A program made the translations under genes and the position numbers. From Streptomyces sp. NBC_00878 (GTDB lineage Bacteria > Actinomycetota > Actinomycetes > Streptomycetales > Streptomycetaceae), in NCBI RefSeq assembly GCF_026341515.1, contig NZ_JAPEOK010000001.1:1178001-1242000 (forward strand): DNA of 64,000 bases, read 5' to 3'. The notes beneath the pieces were generated by a model. It was not told the DNA's origin, did not search any database, and saw nothing but the letters and a program-made list of their open reading frames with translations. The first letter of the stretch is position 1. The number at the start of each line of letters is the position of its first letter. Shown piece after piece: positions 62,797 through 64,000 of this stretch.

Positions 62797-62877
62797 GGGG
62801 GTGCGCGCCGCCCCCGTCCCCACGGTGCGGCGCGAGCAGGTCGCCGTCCAGTCATCCCGTGGACGGCGGCCTGGGTC

Positions 62878-63501
62878 TCAGGTGGTCTCCGACAGTCCGA
62901 GGGCCGGCAGCAGGGCCACTTCCACGTAGCGCAGGAGGTATTCGGCGTCGGCGGGCTGGCCCTCTAGGAGAGGGCGGACGCGGAGCATGCCGAGGAGTTG
63001 GGCGGGCACGAATTCCAGTGCCGGATGGTCGGCCGCGATCTCGCCCCGTTCGACCGCGCGCCGGACCATCTGCCGGAGCGCCTCGATCTCGGGTTCCACC
63101 AGCGCGTCGCGCAGCGCGCGCTGCAGTTCGTCGTCCTGCATCACGGACTGACCGAGTGCCTGGAGCAGTCTGGTGTCCTCGTCGGACCGCTCGCCCGCCG
63201 TGCGCGCGACCACGCGCAGGTCGCCGGCGAGCGAGCCGGTGTCGATACCGGTGAACTTGGGACAGTGGTTGGCGCGCAGTGCCGCCGCCACGAACTGGGG
63301 CTTCGTCTTCCACTGCCGGTAGAGCGTGGACTTGCTGCACCGGGTGCTGGCGGCGACGCCCTCCATGGTCAGCGCGTCATATCCGCACTCGCGGATCTGG
63401 TCGATCACGGCGTCGAAGAACTCCTGCTCACGCTCGGGCGTGATCTTGGAGCGGCGCGAGGCGGCGACCGTCTCCGGTCCGTCCGCTGCCTGCGACGTCA
63501 T
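62878..63501 (-). CDS. TetR/AcrR-family repressor
   Basis: 207 residues. HTH near residues 30-75: FFDAVIDQIRECGYDALTMEGVAASTRCSKSTLYRQWKTKPQ. The C-terminal half resembles the TetR_C_16-type dimer domain (ALRDALVEPEIEALRQMVRRAVERGEI). ATG 63501 has GAGGAG 8 bases upstream. A 54-bp perfect inverted repeat lies 98 bp upstream, between this gene and the divergent PAP2-like gene; it is the likely operator for both. Confidence 0.88.
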   Translation of the reverse strand: MTSQAADGPETVAASRRSKITPEREQEFFDAVIDQIRECGYDALTMEGVAASTRCSKSTLYRQWKTKPQFVAAALRANHCPKFTGIDTGSLAGDLRVVARTAGERSDEDTRLLQALGQSVMQDDELQRALRDALVEPEIEALRQMVRRAVERGEIAADHPALEFVPAQLLGMLRVRPLLEGQPADAEYLLRYVEVALLPALGLSETT

Positions 63502-63598
63502 GGCTCTTCTCCTCGCTCGTCTCCGTGACCCCGGGCGGGCCCGTTCCCTGTGGTTCCCAGTGTGGCCCTCGGCCCGGCCTCAGTGTGGCGCATCTCCT

Positions 63599-63652
63599 AT
63601 CGATACGCCAGTGTACCGGAACGCAAACGTATCGGTACACTGGCGTATCGAT
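63599..63652. promoter_or_regulatory. Long perfect inverted repeat, probable TetR operator
   Basis: ATCGATACGCCAGTGTACC (63599-63617) and its exact complement GGTACACTGGCGTATCGAT (63634-63652) flank 16 bp that carry a further CGTATC. Three CGTATCG-type half-sites allow two dimers. Lies between divergent tetR and the PAP2-like gene. Confidence 0.75.
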
Positions 63653-63748
63653 GAGCCTTGGACAGGACCCACCCCTGTGTCGAGTGGATCCCCTCCTGGG
63701 CTCACCACGCACCAGAACACGCGAGACCGTCAGCAAAGGGGCCGGGGG

Positions 63749-64000
63749 ATGGCATGCCCAACCGAGCCTGCAGAGAAGGGGTCCGCCGCGACAGCGCGGC
63801 CGCCCCTCGTCCGTGAGCTCCTGCTCGTCGCGGGACTCTTCCTCGTCTACAAGCTCGGCCGGCAACTGGCCACGGGCCACACCGGTGAGGCCTTCGCCAA
63901 CGCGCACCGGGTCTGGGACCTCGAACGGTTCCTGCGCCTGCCCGGCGAAGGCGACGTGCAGTCGGCGCTGCTGCACAGCGACGGCGTCGTACACGTCGTC
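63749..64000 (+). CDS. PAP2-superfamily membrane protein, N-terminal part (partial)
   Basis: The first 84 codons are present; the rest lies past the window edge. MACPTEPAEKGSAATARPPLVRE is followed by membrane segment LLLVAGLFLVYKLGRQLATG and HRVWDLERFLRLPGEGDVQSALLHSDGVVHVV. This matches the start of actinobacterial PAP2/inositol-phosphotransferase-like proteins (lipid phosphatase or phosphoinositol transfer), but the catalytic part is not visible. Not in the list of long frames because it is cut. Start ATG 63749 lies after AAAGGGG. Confidence 0.6.
   Translation, partial: MACPTEPAEKGSAATARPPLVRELLLVAGLFLVYKLGRQLATGHTGEAFANAHRVWDLERFLRLPGEGDVQSALLHSDGVVHVV

Overview
The window is a 64 kb piece of a Streptomyces chromosome. 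The signs are very high G+C, strong G/C bias at third codon positions, an SsgA-like sporulation protein, a WhiB-family protein, Tat signals, TTA codons in a couple of accessory genes, and a protocatechuate (pca) operon with a PcaV-type regulator. From memory (not checked), the gene order resembles the S. coelicolor region around SCO6697-SCO6732 in reverse orientation: beta-ketoadipate genes, split DNA-end-joining genes, small laccase, a WhiB paralogue, ssgD, and fatty-acid oxidation genes. No rRNA, tRNA, CRISPR array, prophage or complete IS element was recognised.

Layout. 1-10.1 kb: 3' end of a D-amino-acid oxidase, a BCCT osmolyte transporter, three secreted peptidases (M14 carboxypeptidase, Xaa-Pro dipeptidyl-peptidase, M1 aminopeptidase), an orphan ATP-synthase b-like protein, a macro-domain protein, a MerR regulator and an SDR. 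10.2-16.5 kb: a truncated sugar-ABC permease remnant, then a leftward beta-oxidation operon (CoA transferase, acyl-CoA dehydrogenase, thiolase, FadB-like). Its acyl-CoA dehydrogenase is destroyed by a hairpin-rich insert, a deletion and a frameshift. 16.5-26.3 kb: MmcQ-like protein, enoyl-reductase-like protein, a 48-residue membrane protein, endonuclease V, a BNR-repeat secreted protein, SsgD-like protein, GOLPH3-like protein, an ABC-F protein behind a long attenuator-like leader, dimethylargininase, and an acyl-ACP desaturase behind a 50-bp palindrome.

26.4-43 kb: a giant HEAT-like protein, a six-hairpin glycosidase gene interrupted by a small GC-rich element, a WhiB protein, a VOC protein, a GH64 beta-1,3-glucanase and LacI regulator sharing an operator, a small laccase, and a two-gene secreted set (ThuA-sugar dehydrogenase; cupredoxin-Ig-DUF1080 hydrolase) that looks like an extracellular keto-sugar system. 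43-47.2 kb: separate LigD-type polymerase and ATP-dependent ligase genes on either side of a partly decayed segment holding a frameshifted methyltransferase. 47.4-48.5 kb: a DUF3048 lipoprotein.

48.6-55.9 kb: pcaV and the divergent operon pcaI-J-F-H-G-B-L, which would convert protocatechuate to succinyl-CoA and acetyl-CoA. Most junctions inside the operon overlap by 1-4 bp. 56-64 kb: a large LuxR/LAL-like ATPase without a DNA-binding C-terminus, an MHS-family transporter, AnmK, a DUF2510 protein, and a TetR regulator divergent from a PAP2-like membrane protein across a long perfect inverted repeat.

Intergenic spaces carry three families of short dispersed GC-rich repeats and many short tandem repeats, mostly just after stop codons.
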